A stretch of 64,000 nt of DNA from the NCBI GenBank assembly GCA_001941025.1, contig MSHE01000027.1:1-64000 (forward strand), written 5' to 3'. Origin of the DNA: Lachnospiraceae bacterium Zagget3 (GTDB lineage: Bacteria; Bacillota_A; Clostridia; Lachnospirales; Lachnospiraceae). The position numbers and the translations under genes were made by a program. The notes beneath the pieces were generated by a model. The model had not been told where the DNA came from. It saw only the letters and a list, made by a program, of their open reading frames with translations, and did not search any database. This document shows positions 1 to 8,793 of the stretch, piece by piece. Within the stretch, counting starts at the first letter, position 1. Each line of letters begins with the position of its first letter.

Positions 1-34
1 ACTGACAATAAGTTTACTTCATCGAAAAAATGGG

Positions 35-63
35 TTGATTTTATGTGCATTTAATTATATTAT
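35..63 (+). promoter_or_regulatory. Probable sigma-A promoter of ftsZ
   Basis: A TTGATT -35 box and a TATTAT -10 box are separated by 17 bases, in an AT-rich stretch about 90 bases before the ftsZ start. Assigned by consensus only. Confidence 0.5.
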
Positions 64-153
64 ATTCTATAAGTGACGAGAAGTCGCAGCACGTTAATTT
101 TTCCATTTTTTGATATAAGAATTAAAAAGATCACAAATACGGAGGGGGACACT

Positions 154-1326
154 GTGGTTGAAATTATGTCTGTTGGGGTAGAATCCAACGCGAAGATAAT
201 TGTAGTCGGAGTAGGAGGAGCCGGTAATAACGCTGTAAACCGGATGATCGATGAAAATATCGCCGGGGTGGAATTTATCGGCGTGAACACCGATAAACAG
301 GCATTGATGCTGTGCAAGGCCCCCACCTTGATTCAGATTGGCGAAAAGCTTACCAAGGGACTCGGTGCAGGCGCTCAGCCGGAAGTTGGCGAAAAGGCGG
401 CAGAGGAGAGTTCCGAGGAACTCGCGCGCGCTCTCGAGGGAGCGGATATGGTGTTTGTCACCTGTGGTATGGGCGGTGGAACCGGTACCGGGGCAGCGCC
501 GATCGTGGCAAGGCTTGCCAAGGATATGGGCATTTTAACCGTCGGCGTTGTGACAAGGCCATTCAAGTTTGAAGCCAAGAAACGCATGACGAACGCGAAT
601 ATCGGGATTGACAATCTGATGGAGCATGTGGACACCCTGATCGTGATTCCGAACGATAAGCTCTTAGAGATTGTAGACCGCAGGACGACGATGCCGGAAG
701 CGTTAAAGAAGGCGGATGCCGTATTGCAGCAGGCGGTACAGGGCATCACGGATCTCATCAGTCAGCCGGCGCTCATCAATCTGGACTTTGCGGATGTGCA
801 GACTGTAATGCGGGATAAAGGAATCGCTCACATCGGAATCGGCTGCGCGTCCGGCGACGAGAAAGCGATCGAAGCGGTCAAGATGGCGGTTTCCAGTCCG
901 TTGCTGGAGACGACGATCAACGGGGCTTCCCATGTGATCATCAATATTTCCGGTGACATTTCTCTGGTTGACGCAAATGACGCGGCCTCCTATATTCAGG
1001 AGCTGGCCGGCGACGACGCGAACATTATCTTCGGCGCGAAGTACGATGAGGGCATGCCGGATACGGCGTCGATCACCGTGATCGCGACGGGGCTTGACCG
1101 TCCCGGTTCGAAGAGTTCGTTTGGCAACATGGGCGTGCGGTTCGCAAACGCCAACACCAACACCAACACAAACACGAATACGAATACCACATCATCCCTC
1201 AATACCGCAAGGACGGAGGAAACGCCGAGCGTGGAGGCAGGCCCGATTCCGACACCGAATCAGCCCCAGCCGAATGTGGAACAGAAGACTATTCAGATTC
1301 CGGATTTCTTAAAAGGAAAGAAGTAG
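154..1326 (+). CDS. ftsZ: Cell division protein FtsZ
   Basis: Tubulin-like GTPase that polymerises into the cytokinetic Z-ring. The 390-residue protein has the tubulin signature GGGTGTG near residue 106, the T7-loop NLDFADV near residue 209 and a conserved C-terminal tail, IQIPDFLK, for FtsA/SepF-type partners. The GTG at 154 is preferred because GGAGGGGG lies five bases upstream. The open frame extends back to a GTG at 73, but that would add 27 residues that do not look like FtsZ. The linker before the tail carries an unusual run of alternating Asn-Thr (about residues 332-346). It is followed by a terminator, so it is probably transcribed alone. Confidence 0.97.
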   Translation: MVEIMSVGVESNAKIIVVGVGGAGNNAVNRMIDENIAGVEFIGVNTDKQALMLCKAPTLIQIGEKLTKGLGAGAQPEVGEKAAEESSEELARALEGADMVFVTCGMGGGTGTGAAPIVARLAKDMGILTVGVVTRPFKFEAKKRMTNANIGIDNLMEHVDTLIVIPNDKLLEIVDRRTTMPEALKKADAVLQQAVQGITDLISQPALINLDFADVQTVMRDKGIAHIGIGCASGDEKAIEAVKMAVSSPLLETTINGASHVIINISGDISLVDANDAASYIQELAGDDANIIFGAKYDEGMPDTASITVIATGLDRPGSKSSFGNMGVRFANANTNTNTNTNTNTTSSLNTARTEETPSVEAGPIPTPNQPQPNVEQKTIQIPDFLKGKK

Positions 1327-1355
1327 ATTTTGATCGGAATTGATTAGGCAAAGGA

Positions 1356-1389
1356 CCCTGCGCTCTTCCATAGAGATCGCAGGGTTTTT
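1356..1389 (+). terminator. Rho-independent terminator after ftsZ
   Basis: CCCTGCG pairs with CGCAGGG around a loop that can itself pair (CTCT/AGAG), followed by five T. It separates ftsZ from the sortase gene. Confidence 0.75.
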
Positions 1390-1413
1390 ACTGAAAGAGA
1401 AAAGGAATATACA

Positions 1414-2247
1414 ATGGCACAAGGCTCTGAAGACACAGGGAAAAAAAGGAAGCGCGGGAATGTGATCACGCTTGTGTTGTTGATCGTGGCGCTTGTTGTT
1501 CTGGTCATCGCTTTGTGGAGATTGATTCCCATCCTGATGGATTATCGACAATCGAACGCGGCCTATGAGGAGTTGGCGGAAGAAGTGGTAACCCCGGGGG
1601 ACCAGACCGGCACGGGAACCGGAGAGACCGGCGAGGAGCCGTGGAACGCGTATGACTGGCAGTCCACAGAGATTGATTTTGACGCGTTGCAGCAGATCAA
1701 TCCCGATGTCATTGGCTGGATCCGTTTTGACAATACGGACGCGGTCGATGTGGATTATCCGATCCTGCACGGCGAAACGAACGATGACTACCTCCATACG
1801 GACCTGTACGGGACGTATCACTATGCCGGGAGCGTTTTTCTGGAGAGCGGCAATTCCGCGAATCTGACAGATATCTATAACATTATTTACGGACACAATA
1901 TGCGCAACGGATCTATGTTCGGCACGCTGCGAAGGTACCGTGACAGAGATGACTTTTACGAAGAGAATCCCTATTTTACGATTTACACACCGCATGGCGC
2001 GTACCGATATGAGATTTTCGGTTACGCGAATATCAGCGAGACCAGTGATATTTATCGGGTGGGGTTCATGGCAAATAACTCAGAGTACCAGGAGCTGATC
2101 GATGAGATGCTCTCGATCTCCATGAAAGACACCGGCATTGTGCCGACCGCCACACAGCAGACGGTCACGCTGTCCACGTGTACATCCGCAGGGGATACGT
2201 ATCGGTTTGCCGTGTTTGGAGTCTGCGTGGACCAGGTGCTGCATTGA
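1414..2247 (+). CDS. srtB: Class B sortase
   Basis: Membrane-anchored transpeptidase of the sortase B family, which joins surface proteins to peptidoglycan or processes haem-uptake proteins. The 277-residue protein has a charged N-terminus, one membrane segment (about residues 17-37), a Pro/Gly/Thr-rich spacer, and the catalytic set His161 (in YGHNM), Cys256 (in TLSTC) and Arg264. The ATG follows AAAGGA. No sorting-signal substrate is visible next to it, so its target lies elsewhere; the surface protein beginning at 60.4 kb is incomplete, so its C-terminal signal cannot be checked. The position between ftsZ and argS is not a usual pairing. Confidence 0.9.
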   Translation: MAQGSEDTGKKRKRGNVITLVLLIVALVVLVIALWRLIPILMDYRQSNAAYEELAEEVVTPGDQTGTGTGETGEEPWNAYDWQSTEIDFDALQQINPDVIGWIRFDNTDAVDVDYPILHGETNDDYLHTDLYGTYHYAGSVFLESGNSANLTDIYNIIYGHNMRNGSMFGTLRRYRDRDDFYEENPYFTIYTPHGAYRYEIFGYANISETSDIYRVGFMANNSEYQELIDEMLSISMKDTGIVPTATQQTVTLSTCTSAGDTYRFAVFGVCVDQVLH

Positions 2248-2292
2248 TCAATACCCGTCGGGCGCGGTTTTGTGATTCTTTGGGAGCAATGC

Positions 2293-4071
2293 ATGGATAA
2301 GATTTTGGATCGCATGACAAAAGAAATGGAGCAGGCCTTTGCGGGGGCCGGTTATTCGGCGGAGTATGGGAGAGTGTCTCCCTCAAACCGGCCGGATCTT
2401 TGCGAGTATCAGTGCAACGGGGCGATGGCGGCAGCGAAAGCGTATCATACCGCGCCGCTTGCCATCGCAAATGCCGTGGCAGACCGGCTTTCCGGAAACG
2501 ACATGTTCGCTTCGGTTGAAGCGGTAAAGCCCGGATTTTTAAATCTCACGATCTCCGGTGAGTTTCTTGTGGAATACTTAAACGCGATGTATGACGACGA
2601 CCGTCTCGGGTCTGAGGCAGTCGGACACGGCGAGATCATTTTGGTGGATTACGGCGGGGCAAATGTGGCGAAGCCGCTTCATATCGGCCATCTGCGCTCC
2701 GCGATCATCGGGGAGAGCGTGAAGCGGCTCGGAAGTTTTATGGGCTACCATATGATCGGCGACGTGCACCTGGGCGACTGGGGTCTTCAGATGGGGCTTA
2801 TCATAGAGGAACTGCGCGACCGCAGTCCGGAGCTGATCTATTTTGAGGAAGACTACAGCGGGGAGTACCCCAAGGAGCCTCCGTTTACGATTGGGGAGCT
2901 GGAGGAGATCTATACGGCGGCGAGCCGAAAATCAAAGGAAGATCCTGTGTTTTTGGACCGCGCGCGGGAGACGACATACAGACTTCAGTCTGGGTTTCCC
3001 ACGTACCGGGCGCTGTGGAGGCACATCATGGATGTGTCCGTCGCGGATCTCAAGGCAAACTATGACCGGCTGGACGTCCATTTCGAACTCTGGAAAGGCG
3101 AGAGCGACGCGCAGGCTTACATCCCGTTTGTGATAGAGGATCTTACCGGGCGCGGGATCGCGCGCGAGAGTGAGGGGGCACTTGTCGTTCCCGTCGCGGA
3201 AGAGGGGGACGCGAAAGAACTTCCCCCATGCATCATTCAAAAGTCAGACGGAGCTTCTCTCTACGCCACATCGGACATCGCGACCATCGTGGAGCGCGAG
3301 GAAGACTTTTCTCCGATCCAATATATTTATCTGGCGGACAAGCGCCAGCAGCTCCATTTTACACAGGTGTTTCGCGTTGTAAAAAAAGCCGGCTATGTAG
3401 AGCCTTCGGTGCCGATGATCCACATCGGATTCGGCACGATGAACGGGAAGGACGGAAAACCCTTCAAGACGAGGGAAGGCGATGTCATGCGGCTGGAGTA
3501 TTTGATCGATGATATCAATGAGGCAGTCTACCGGCGCATTCTGGATAACCGTGAAATCTCTGAGGAGGGGGCGCGCGCCACGGCTGACATCGTGGGCCTT
3601 GCCGCGTTAAAATACGGCGATCTGTCCAATCAGGCATCGAAGGACTATGTTTTTGATATGGATCGGTTTACTTCGTTTGAGGGCAACAGCGGGCCCTATC
3701 TCCTGTATACGATCGTGCGGATGAAGTCGATCCTGAAAAAGTATGACGAAACGGGAAAAGAAGCGGCAGTTGACGCGGATCTTGCCCGGATCCTGCCGGC
3801 GGCCACAAAAGAGGAGCGCGAACTTATGCTTGCGCTTGCGCAATTTAACAGTGTAATGGAGAACGCGTTTGCCGAGACGGCACCGCACAAGGTCTGCGCT
3901 TACCTCTACGATTTGGCCAACGCGTTTAACCGTTTTTACCATGAAACGAAGATCCTGACCTGTGGGGAGGAGACACGGCGGCTCGGATACATCCGGCTGC
4001 TCACGCTTACCCGCCGCGTAATGGAGCGCGGGATCTGGACATTGGGATTTGAAGCACCTGACAGAATGTAG
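2293..4071 (+). CDS. argS: Arginyl-tRNA synthetase
   Basis: Class I aminoacyl-tRNA synthetase charging tRNA-Arg. The 592-residue protein shows the N-terminal Arg-tRNA synthetase domain, the HIGH motif at residues 130-133 (KPLHIGHLRS), a KMSKS-loop equivalent around residue 390 (KPFKTREG) and the C-terminal DALR anticodon-binding domain ending in an alpha-helical segment. The ATG at 2293 is chosen because GGGAG lies about seven bases upstream; an in-frame GTG at 2272 has no such site. No T-box leader is visible upstream, and only 45 bases separate it from the sortase gene. Confidence 0.96.
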   Translation: MDKILDRMTKEMEQAFAGAGYSAEYGRVSPSNRPDLCEYQCNGAMAAAKAYHTAPLAIANAVADRLSGNDMFASVEAVKPGFLNLTISGEFLVEYLNAMYDDDRLGSEAVGHGEIILVDYGGANVAKPLHIGHLRSAIIGESVKRLGSFMGYHMIGDVHLGDWGLQMGLIIEELRDRSPELIYFEEDYSGEYPKEPPFTIGELEEIYTAASRKSKEDPVFLDRARETTYRLQSGFPTYRALWRHIMDVSVADLKANYDRLDVHFELWKGESDAQAYIPFVIEDLTGRGIARESEGALVVPVAEEGDAKELPPCIIQKSDGASLYATSDIATIVEREEDFSPIQYIYLADKRQQLHFTQVFRVVKKAGYVEPSVPMIHIGFGTMNGKDGKPFKTREGDVMRLEYLIDDINEAVYRRILDNREISEEGARATADIVGLAALKYGDLSNQASKDYVFDMDRFTSFEGNSGPYLLYTIVRMKSILKKYDETGKEAAVDADLARILPAATKEERELMLALAQFNSVMENAFAETAPHKVCAYLYDLANAFNRFYHETKILTCGEETRRLGYIRLLTLTRRVMERGIWTLGFEAPDRM

Positions 4072-4089
4072 AAGAAAGAAGGGACAGCA

Positions 4090-5238
4090 ATGACAAAAGT
4101 AGACATTATCTCAGGTTTCTTGGGCGCGGGGAAGACCACACTCATCAAAAAACTTTTGGAGGAGGCGCTTTCCGACGAACAGGTTGTCCTCGTGGAGAAC
4201 GAGTACGGCGAGATCGGCATCGACGGAGGCTTTTTAAAAGATGCCGGCATCGAGATCAGGGAGCTCAACTCCGGCTGCATCTGCTGCACGCTGGTCGGCG
4301 ATTTCAGCCGCAGCCTGGAGGAGATCATCACGACATACCATCCGGACCGGATCCTTATCGAGCCGTCCGGTGTCGGAAAACTTTCCGATGTGATGTCTTC
4401 GGTAAAGGGGATGGAGGAGGACCATCCGGACGTGAAACAAAACGGACTCGTGACGGTGGTGAACGCCTTAAAGGCCACGAAGCAGGCGAAGGCGTTCGGT
4501 GAGTTTTTCAACAACCAGATTGAAAACGCGACGACCGTGGTCTTAAGCCGCACACAGAGCACGGACCCTGGGCAGCTCGACGCGTGTGTGGGGATGATCC
4601 GGGAGTTAAACCCGAAGGCGGCGGTCATCACGACGCCCTGGGATGAGATCACCGGGCAGCAGATCCTCGAGGCCATCGAGGGCCAGCATTCCCTTGTGGA
4701 GGAGATGATGGCGGAGGTGAAAGCCTCCCACGGGGAGGAGCACGATCACGATCACGAACACCACCATCACCATGACCACGAGCATGAACATGACCACGAG
4801 CATGAACATGACCACGAGCATGAACATGACCACGAGCATGAACATGACCACGAGCACGAGCACGGGCATGACCACGAGCACGAGCACGAGCACGGGCATG
4901 ACCACGAGCATGAACATGACCACGAGCACGAGCATCATCACGACCATGATCACGACGCGGACGAGATCTTCACGAGCTGGGGGCGTGAGACGCCTCACAA
5001 GTATACGAGAGAGGCGCTCGAGGAGATCCTCACTGCCTTCCGTGACACGGAGGACTACGGCGAGGTGCTCCGCGCGAAGGGGATGGTGCCCGCCGAAGAC
5101 GGCACCTGGCTCTACTTTGACATGGTCAGCGGAGAGTACGAGATCCGCCCCGGCGAGCCTGACGTCACCGGGCGTCTGTGCGTCATAGGACCTGACATAG
5201 ATGAGAATCAGCTTGACACCTTATTTGGATTAGATTGA
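4090..5238 (+). CDS. G3E-family GTPase with His-rich metal-binding insert (CobW type)
   Basis: P-loop GTPase of the CobW/ZNG/HypB superfamily, which loads or inserts metals into target proteins. It has Walker A GFLGAGKTT at residues 9-17, the family Cys motif C63-x-C65-C66 and a CobW C-terminal domain (about residues 300-382). Between these sits a long run of His, Asp and Glu (about residues 216-293), clearly a metal-binding segment. It starts 18 bases after argS and is followed 15 bases later by a second G3E GTPase, so the two probably act together. Zinc is the likeliest metal, but cobalt or nickel cannot be excluded. Confidence 0.9.
   Translation: MTKVDIISGFLGAGKTTLIKKLLEEALSDEQVVLVENEYGEIGIDGGFLKDAGIEIRELNSGCICCTLVGDFSRSLEEIITTYHPDRILIEPSGVGKLSDVMSSVKGMEEDHPDVKQNGLVTVVNALKATKQAKAFGEFFNNQIENATTVVLSRTQSTDPGQLDACVGMIRELNPKAAVITTPWDEITGQQILEAIEGQHSLVEEMMAEVKASHGEEHDHDHEHHHHHDHEHEHDHEHEHDHEHEHDHEHEHDHEHEHGHDHEHEHEHGHDHEHEHDHEHEHHHDHDHDADEIFTSWGRETPHKYTREALEEILTAFRDTEDYGEVLRAKGMVPAEDGTWLYFDMVSGEYEIRPGEPDVTGRLCVIGPDIDENQLDTLFGLD
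4735..4965 (+). repeat. In-frame tandem repeat coding His/Asp/Glu metal-binding tract
   Basis: Imperfect tandem copies of an 18-base unit (GACCACGAGCATGAACAT and variants with GAGCACGGGCAT) encode DHEHEH-type repeats. The unit length is a multiple of three, so gain or loss of copies would keep the frame. Such tracts usually vary in copy number between strains. Confidence 0.85.
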
Positions 5239-5253
5239 TCAAAGAGGTACCCT

Positions 5254-6198
5254 ATGGACATCCCGGTCTATCTGTTTACTGGTTTTATGGACAGCGGCAA
5301 GACAACCTTCGTGCAGGAGACCCTGCTCGAGAATGAGTTTGGTGTCGGCGCGCGCTCCCTCATCATCGCCTGCGAGGACGGTGAGGTGGAGTACGATGAG
5401 GCGCGCCTTGCCGAACACAGCGTGACGGTTGTTGGCGTGGAGTCCGAGGAAGCCTTCACACCGGAGTATTTAAAAGAATGTGACGAGACCCTGCAGCCGG
5501 ACCAGGTCTTTATCGAGTACAACGGCACCTGGGAGGCGGCGAAGATCCTGGAGATGCCGCTGCCGAAAAACTGGCAGATCGTACAGGTTTTGACGACGGT
5601 GGATGCCTCCACCTATGAGATGTATCTTACCAACATGCGCGTGATGATGATGGAGCAGGTGATCGCGTCGGATGTCGTCATTTTTAACCGATGTACGGAG
5701 GAAACCCCGAAAGCGAAGTTCCGCCGTACGATCAAGGCGAAAAACCGCAAAGCCCAGATCATCTATGAGCGGGAGGACGGCAGTATCGATGAGGACTTTA
5801 TGGAGGAGCTGCCCTACGATCTGGATCAGGATCTGATTGAGATCACGGACGAGGACTTTGGCATTTTTTATCTGGATGTGCAGGAAAATCCCAAAAGCTA
5901 CGAAGGGAAGCCCATTCGTTTTCTGGCGCTCGTCTATCGTCCGGAGAAGGTGGAAAACAAGCCGATCTTTATCGCTGGGCGGTTTGCCATGACGTGCTGT
6001 GTGGAAGATATTCAGTTTATCGGACTGAAGTGTAAATATGACAAGGCCGAGATGATCCCCCACAGATCCTGGGTGAACCTGACCGCGGAGATTCATCAGG
6101 AATTCGCGAAGGAGTATCGCTCCAGAGGCCCGGTGCTGTACGCGAAAGAAGTGGAACCCACCGAAGCGCCGGAGGAGGAATTGGTATACTTCACCTGA
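5254..6198 (+). CDS. CobW-like GTPase fused to a DUF1980/TIGR03943-like C-terminal domain
   Basis: The N-terminal part is a G3E GTPase domain with Walker A at residues 9-17 (TGFMDSGKTT). The CxCC metal motif of its upstream partner is missing; only a single Cys (ACEDGE) stands near that place. The C-terminal third (from about residue 205) contains RFAMTCCVED followed by a segment reading like the soluble domain of TIGR03943/YcgQ proteins, which are zinc-linked partners of DUF318 permeases. The 314-residue protein therefore looks like a fusion of two proteins usually encoded separately. It is in an operon with the His-rich GTPase upstream. The metal-related role is inferred. Confidence 0.8.
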   Translation: MDIPVYLFTGFMDSGKTTFVQETLLENEFGVGARSLIIACEDGEVEYDEARLAEHSVTVVGVESEEAFTPEYLKECDETLQPDQVFIEYNGTWEAAKILEMPLPKNWQIVQVLTTVDASTYEMYLTNMRVMMMEQVIASDVVIFNRCTEETPKAKFRRTIKAKNRKAQIIYEREDGSIDEDFMEELPYDLDQDLIEITDEDFGIFYLDVQENPKSYEGKPIRFLALVYRPEKVENKPIFIAGRFAMTCCVEDIQFIGLKCKYDKAEMIPHRSWVNLTAEIHQEFAKEYRSRGPVLYAKEVEPTEAPEEELVYFT

Positions 6199-6237
6199 AC
6201 GATAAGGAACGAAGTTCCTGAGGTGAACACTCGTCGC
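6196..6237 (+). repeat. Dispersed intergenic repeat, copy A
   Basis: Begins at the stop codon of the CobW-like gene with TGAACGATAAG, continues with AAGTTCCTGAG and ends CTCGTCGC. A longer copy of the same pattern lies at 37814-37860. It abuts the following terminator. Confidence 0.6.
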
Positions 6238-6275
6238 AAAAAAGCAGCCCTCCTTAAATTGGAGAGCTGCTTTTG
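6237..6275. terminator. Bidirectional terminator between CobW-like gene and cupin
   Basis: AAAAGCAGC pairs with GCTGCTTTT, with CTCC/GGAG extending the stem; runs of A on one side and T on the other let it work in both directions. It serves two convergent genes. Confidence 0.75.
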
Positions 6276-6294
6276 TATTTGTACTGTAGTTTCT

Positions 6295-6654
6295 CTAGTT
6301 ACTGGCCGGAGGAAGAAGCACAACGAGCATCTGTGCGGATTCCTCTCCGATGTTCTCCACGCACTTCGCGACGTTGGAAGCGATGTGGACACTGTCGCCC
6401 TTGTTTAAGACGACCTCGTTGCCGGCCTCGTCCTTAAACAGCAGTGTTCCCTCGTAGCAGAAGTAGATTGACTCCGCCGGGTTGCTGCCCATGATCGTGC
6501 CGCCGCCCTTCGGAAGAAAATGCGACAATCCCATGATCAACTGGCCGCCGTCCACGTCCTGCGGATCATGCAGCCTGTAAAGTTTGCATTCTTTGTGTAA
6601 CGGAGCTTCGTAGACATAATTCTCATCTTTTTTGGTAATTTTATAACCTGCCAT
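6295..6654 (-). CDS. Small single-domain cupin protein
   Basis: A 119-residue cupin_2-type beta-barrel protein. The body contains glycine-rich turns of the two cupin motifs (PKGGGTIMGS, YEGTLLFKDE, LNKGDSVHI), but the first motif lacks the usual His-x-His pair, so metal binding is doubtful. It may be a small-molecule sensor or an isomerase-like enzyme. The ATG at 6654 has AAAGGTGGG in front; a GTG inside that site is rejected. It is divergent from the catabolic operon at 7001 and has its own good promoter. Confidence 0.75.
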   Translation of the reverse strand: MAGYKITKKDENYVYEAPLHKECKLYRLHDPQDVDGGQLIMGLSHFLPKGGGTIMGSNPAESIYFCYEGTLLFKDEAGNEVVLNKGDSVHIASNVAKCVENIGEESAQMLVVLLPPASN

Positions 6655-6707
6655 AAAAATACCCACCTTTCTTTTGTGATGTGATTTGAAGCGAACTTCC
6701 GCAAAAT

Positions 6708-6736
6708 ATTATACACCTGCCAAAAATAGAAATCAA
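6708..6736 (-). promoter_or_regulatory. Promoter of the cupin gene
   Basis: On the minus strand TTGATT and TATAAT are separated by 17 bases, placing transcription start about 45 bases before the cupin ATG. Confidence 0.65.
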
Positions 6737-6802
6737 TCATTTTGCATAAAAAAAGTTTCAACCGGAAACCTCCATTGTGAAAACCGCTGAAAAAACGTTT
6801 TG

Positions 6803-6818
6803 GTTACCAGATGGTAAC
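6803..6818. promoter_or_regulatory. GTTACC-N4-GGTAAC palindrome, probable HxlR operator
   Basis: Perfect 6+6 inverted repeat. Its right half continues ATGGTAACT, which also occurs at the promoter of the HxlR-type regulator gene (11842-11850). It is centred about 30 bases upstream of the -35 box of the catabolic operon, a place that fits activation or regulation of both divergent promoters. The assignment to HxlR is inferred. Confidence 0.55.
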
Positions 6819-6839
6819 TAAATAACATTTTTGTATCTA

Positions 6840-6868
6840 TTGCATAAAAATAGCGATTGTTCTATACT
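6840..6868 (+). promoter_or_regulatory. Promoter of the catabolic operon
   Basis: TTGCAT and TATACT with a 17-base spacer. The transcript would have a leader of about 125 bases before the SDR gene. The rest of the 6667-7000 gap is AT-rich and holds no further gene that I can see. Confidence 0.6.
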
Positions 6869-7000
6869 AAATACAAAACATTTCGCCAAAGTAGTTTGAG
6901 GGCGCTTTTTTATCCTGTCTTTTTCTAATAAGAAGATGCACTTATCCGAAAATGGTGAAATAACACGTACATTTTAATAAGTCTAAGGAGGGATTAAAAA

Positions 7001-7804
7001 ATGGCAAAATTAGTAAATCTGGAGAAAGACTATGTCCAGAACATGTTCTCCGTTGAGGGGAAAGTAGCACTCGTCACAGGCGCGACCGGAGCGCTTGGAA
7101 AGACAGCGGCAAAGGCGTATGGCTACGCGGGCGCGAAAGTGATGCTGACGGGCCGGAATGCCGACAAACTCAACGCGCTGGCCGAAGAGTTTAAGTCCGA
7201 GGGAATCGAATGCGCGACATGCCCGGCGGATCCGTCCAATGAGGAGCAGGTAAAGGCGCTGGTCAAGGCAACGGTTGACACGTTTGGCGAGATCAACATC
7301 CTCGCGATCGCGCACGGCTTCAACAAACCGCAGAACATTCTGGAGCAGTCCGTTGAGGATTGGCAGTACATCATGGATGCCGACTGCAAATCCGTATATA
7401 TCGTTCTGAAATATGTCGCTGAGCAGATGGTTGCGCAGGGCAAGGGCGGCGCGATCGTGGTAGTTACCTCTCAGCGTTCCAAACGCGGTATGGCCGGTTA
7501 CACCGGTTACTGCACCTCCAAGGGCGGCGCGGACATGATGGTCGCTTCCATGGCCTGCGATCTGACCGCGGAGCACGGCATTCGCGTGAACTCCATTCTG
7601 CCGACCGTATTCCGCAGTGAATTGACTGAGTGGATGTTCGATCCCGATTCCGAGGTATATAAGAACTTCTTAAAGAGAGAGCCGATTGGCCGTCTCGGAG
7701 AGCCGGATGATTTTGTGGGAATGATCCTTTATCTTTCCTCTGACGCTTCCAAGTTCATGACCGGCGGCAACTATGACTGCTCCGGTGGATACCTCAACTG
7801 CTAA
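7001..7804 (+). CDS. Short-chain dehydrogenase/reductase
   Basis: Classical SDR of 267 residues. It has the nucleotide-binding glycine motif TGATGALG near residues 27-34, an Arg after the second strand (LTGRN) that suggests NADP(H), a catalytic Ser (VVTSQRS) and the YxxxK pair (YCTSK). It ends with the usual [10 protein letters not shown] segment. It resembles gluconate-5-dehydrogenase or 3-oxoacyl-reductase types, but the substrate cannot be read from sequence. An AAGGAGGGATT site precedes the ATG. It is first in an operon with a hydroxyacyl dehydrogenase-like enzyme 11 bases downstream, a cyclase-family hydrolase and a BKACE. Confidence 0.9.
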   Translation: MAKLVNLEKDYVQNMFSVEGKVALVTGATGALGKTAAKAYGYAGAKVMLTGRNADKLNALAEEFKSEGIECATCPADPSNEEQVKALVKATVDTFGEINILAIAHGFNKPQNILEQSVEDWQYIMDADCKSVYIVLKYVAEQMVAQGKGGAIVVVTSQRSKRGMAGYTGYCTSKGGADMMVASMACDLTAEHGIRVNSILPTVFRSELTEWMFDPDSEVYKNFLKREPIGRLGEPDDFVGMILYLSSDASKFMTGGNYDCSGGYLNC

Positions 7805-7815
7805 AGGAGAATTAT

Positions 7816-8766
7816 ATGGCTAAGTTATCGAAATTCGTAGTATGCGGCTCCGGTATGATGGGTTCCGCCCTCGCGCAGATCCTGGCAAGCATTGACGGGG
7901 CCGAGGTCAAGATCCTTCGTTCCTCGAACCGTGGCGCGGACCCGCGTGATAAGGTTCGTTCGAACATGACGCAGCTCGTGGAAAAGGGCGTTGTCACACC
8001 GGAATACGTGGACGAGATCGTCTCCAAGATCTCCATTGTCTTTGATGACAGCGATGTGGCTGACGGCGAACTCTTTATCGAGTGTGTGCCGGAAGAGATG
8101 GAACTGAAGCAGAACCTGTTCGCGCGTCTGGAGAAGACGGTTGCCGAGACGGCGATCTTCTGCACGAACACGTCCGTCATGAGCCCGACCGAGATCGCGC
8201 AGAAGTGCGAGCACAAGGAGCGGGTCGTGGGAACCCATTTCTGGAATCCCGCGTTCCTCATCCCGCTGGTCGAGGTCGTCCGCACCGAGCACAATACGGA
8301 CGAAGTCATCGACACGGTCATGGAAACCATGAAGGCGGCCGGCAAACAGCCCTGCCTGTGCAAGAAGGACGTACCCGGCTTTATTGCCAACCGGATGCAG
8401 CACGCGCTGTGGCGCGAGGCCATTGCCATTGTCAATGACGGCATCGCCGACGCGGAGACGGTCGACCTGGCCTGCAAGACCAGTTTTGGTCTGCGGCTTC
8501 CGTATCTGCCGCCGCTTGTCAATTCCGATATGGTCGGTACGCAGCTGACCTGGAACATTCACAGTTATGTGTTGGCCTATCTGGCCGACAACCATGAGCC
8601 GTCCCCGATCTTAAAGGAGATGCTCGACGAGGGCAAGCTGGGATTCAAAGCAGAACCTGACGCGAACGGCAACCGCACCGGTTTCATGACCTATTCGCAG
8701 GCGGAAATCGATGATATTAATGCAGGTCTCAATGAGTATCTGATCAAGATGCTCTATGACAAATAA
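7816..8766 (+). CDS. 3-hydroxyacyl-CoA dehydrogenase-like beta-hydroxyacid dehydrogenase
   Basis: A 316-residue protein with an N-terminal Rossmann domain (CGSGMMGSALA near residues 10-20), the NTS and THFWNP motifs of the 3HCDH family, and the alpha-helical C-terminal domain (from about residue 185, KKDVPGFIANRM). Its length and single C-terminal domain fit both HbdA-type enzymes and the lambda-crystallin/L-carnitine dehydrogenase branch. Because a BKACE lies in the same operon, oxidation of a beta-hydroxy acid to the beta-keto acid is the likeliest role. That is how carnitine dehydrogenase and BKACE work in carnitine breakdown, but the substrate here is unknown. Confidence 0.85.
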   Translation: MAKLSKFVVCGSGMMGSALAQILASIDGAEVKILRSSNRGADPRDKVRSNMTQLVEKGVVTPEYVDEIVSKISIVFDDSDVADGELFIECVPEEMELKQNLFARLEKTVAETAIFCTNTSVMSPTEIAQKCEHKERVVGTHFWNPAFLIPLVEVVRTEHNTDEVIDTVMETMKAAGKQPCLCKKDVPGFIANRMQHALWREAIAIVNDGIADAETVDLACKTSFGLRLPYLPPLVNSDMVGTQLTWNIHSYVLAYLADNHEPSPILKEMLDEGKLGFKAEPDANGNRTGFMTYSQAEIDDINAGLNEYLIKMLYDK

Positions 8767-8793
8767 TTTTTACATTTTAAGGAGGGAAACACA

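Noticed and set aside
2248..2292. T-box leaders before argS or alaS
   Set aside because: The upstream gaps (45 and ten bases) are far too short for a T-box and no TGGNACC motif is there.
4606..4998. Antisense open frame of 130 codons across the His-rich repeat
   Set aside because: Its Val/Met-rich repeats are simply the reverse complement of the His/Glu repeat; no ribosome site or promoter supports it.
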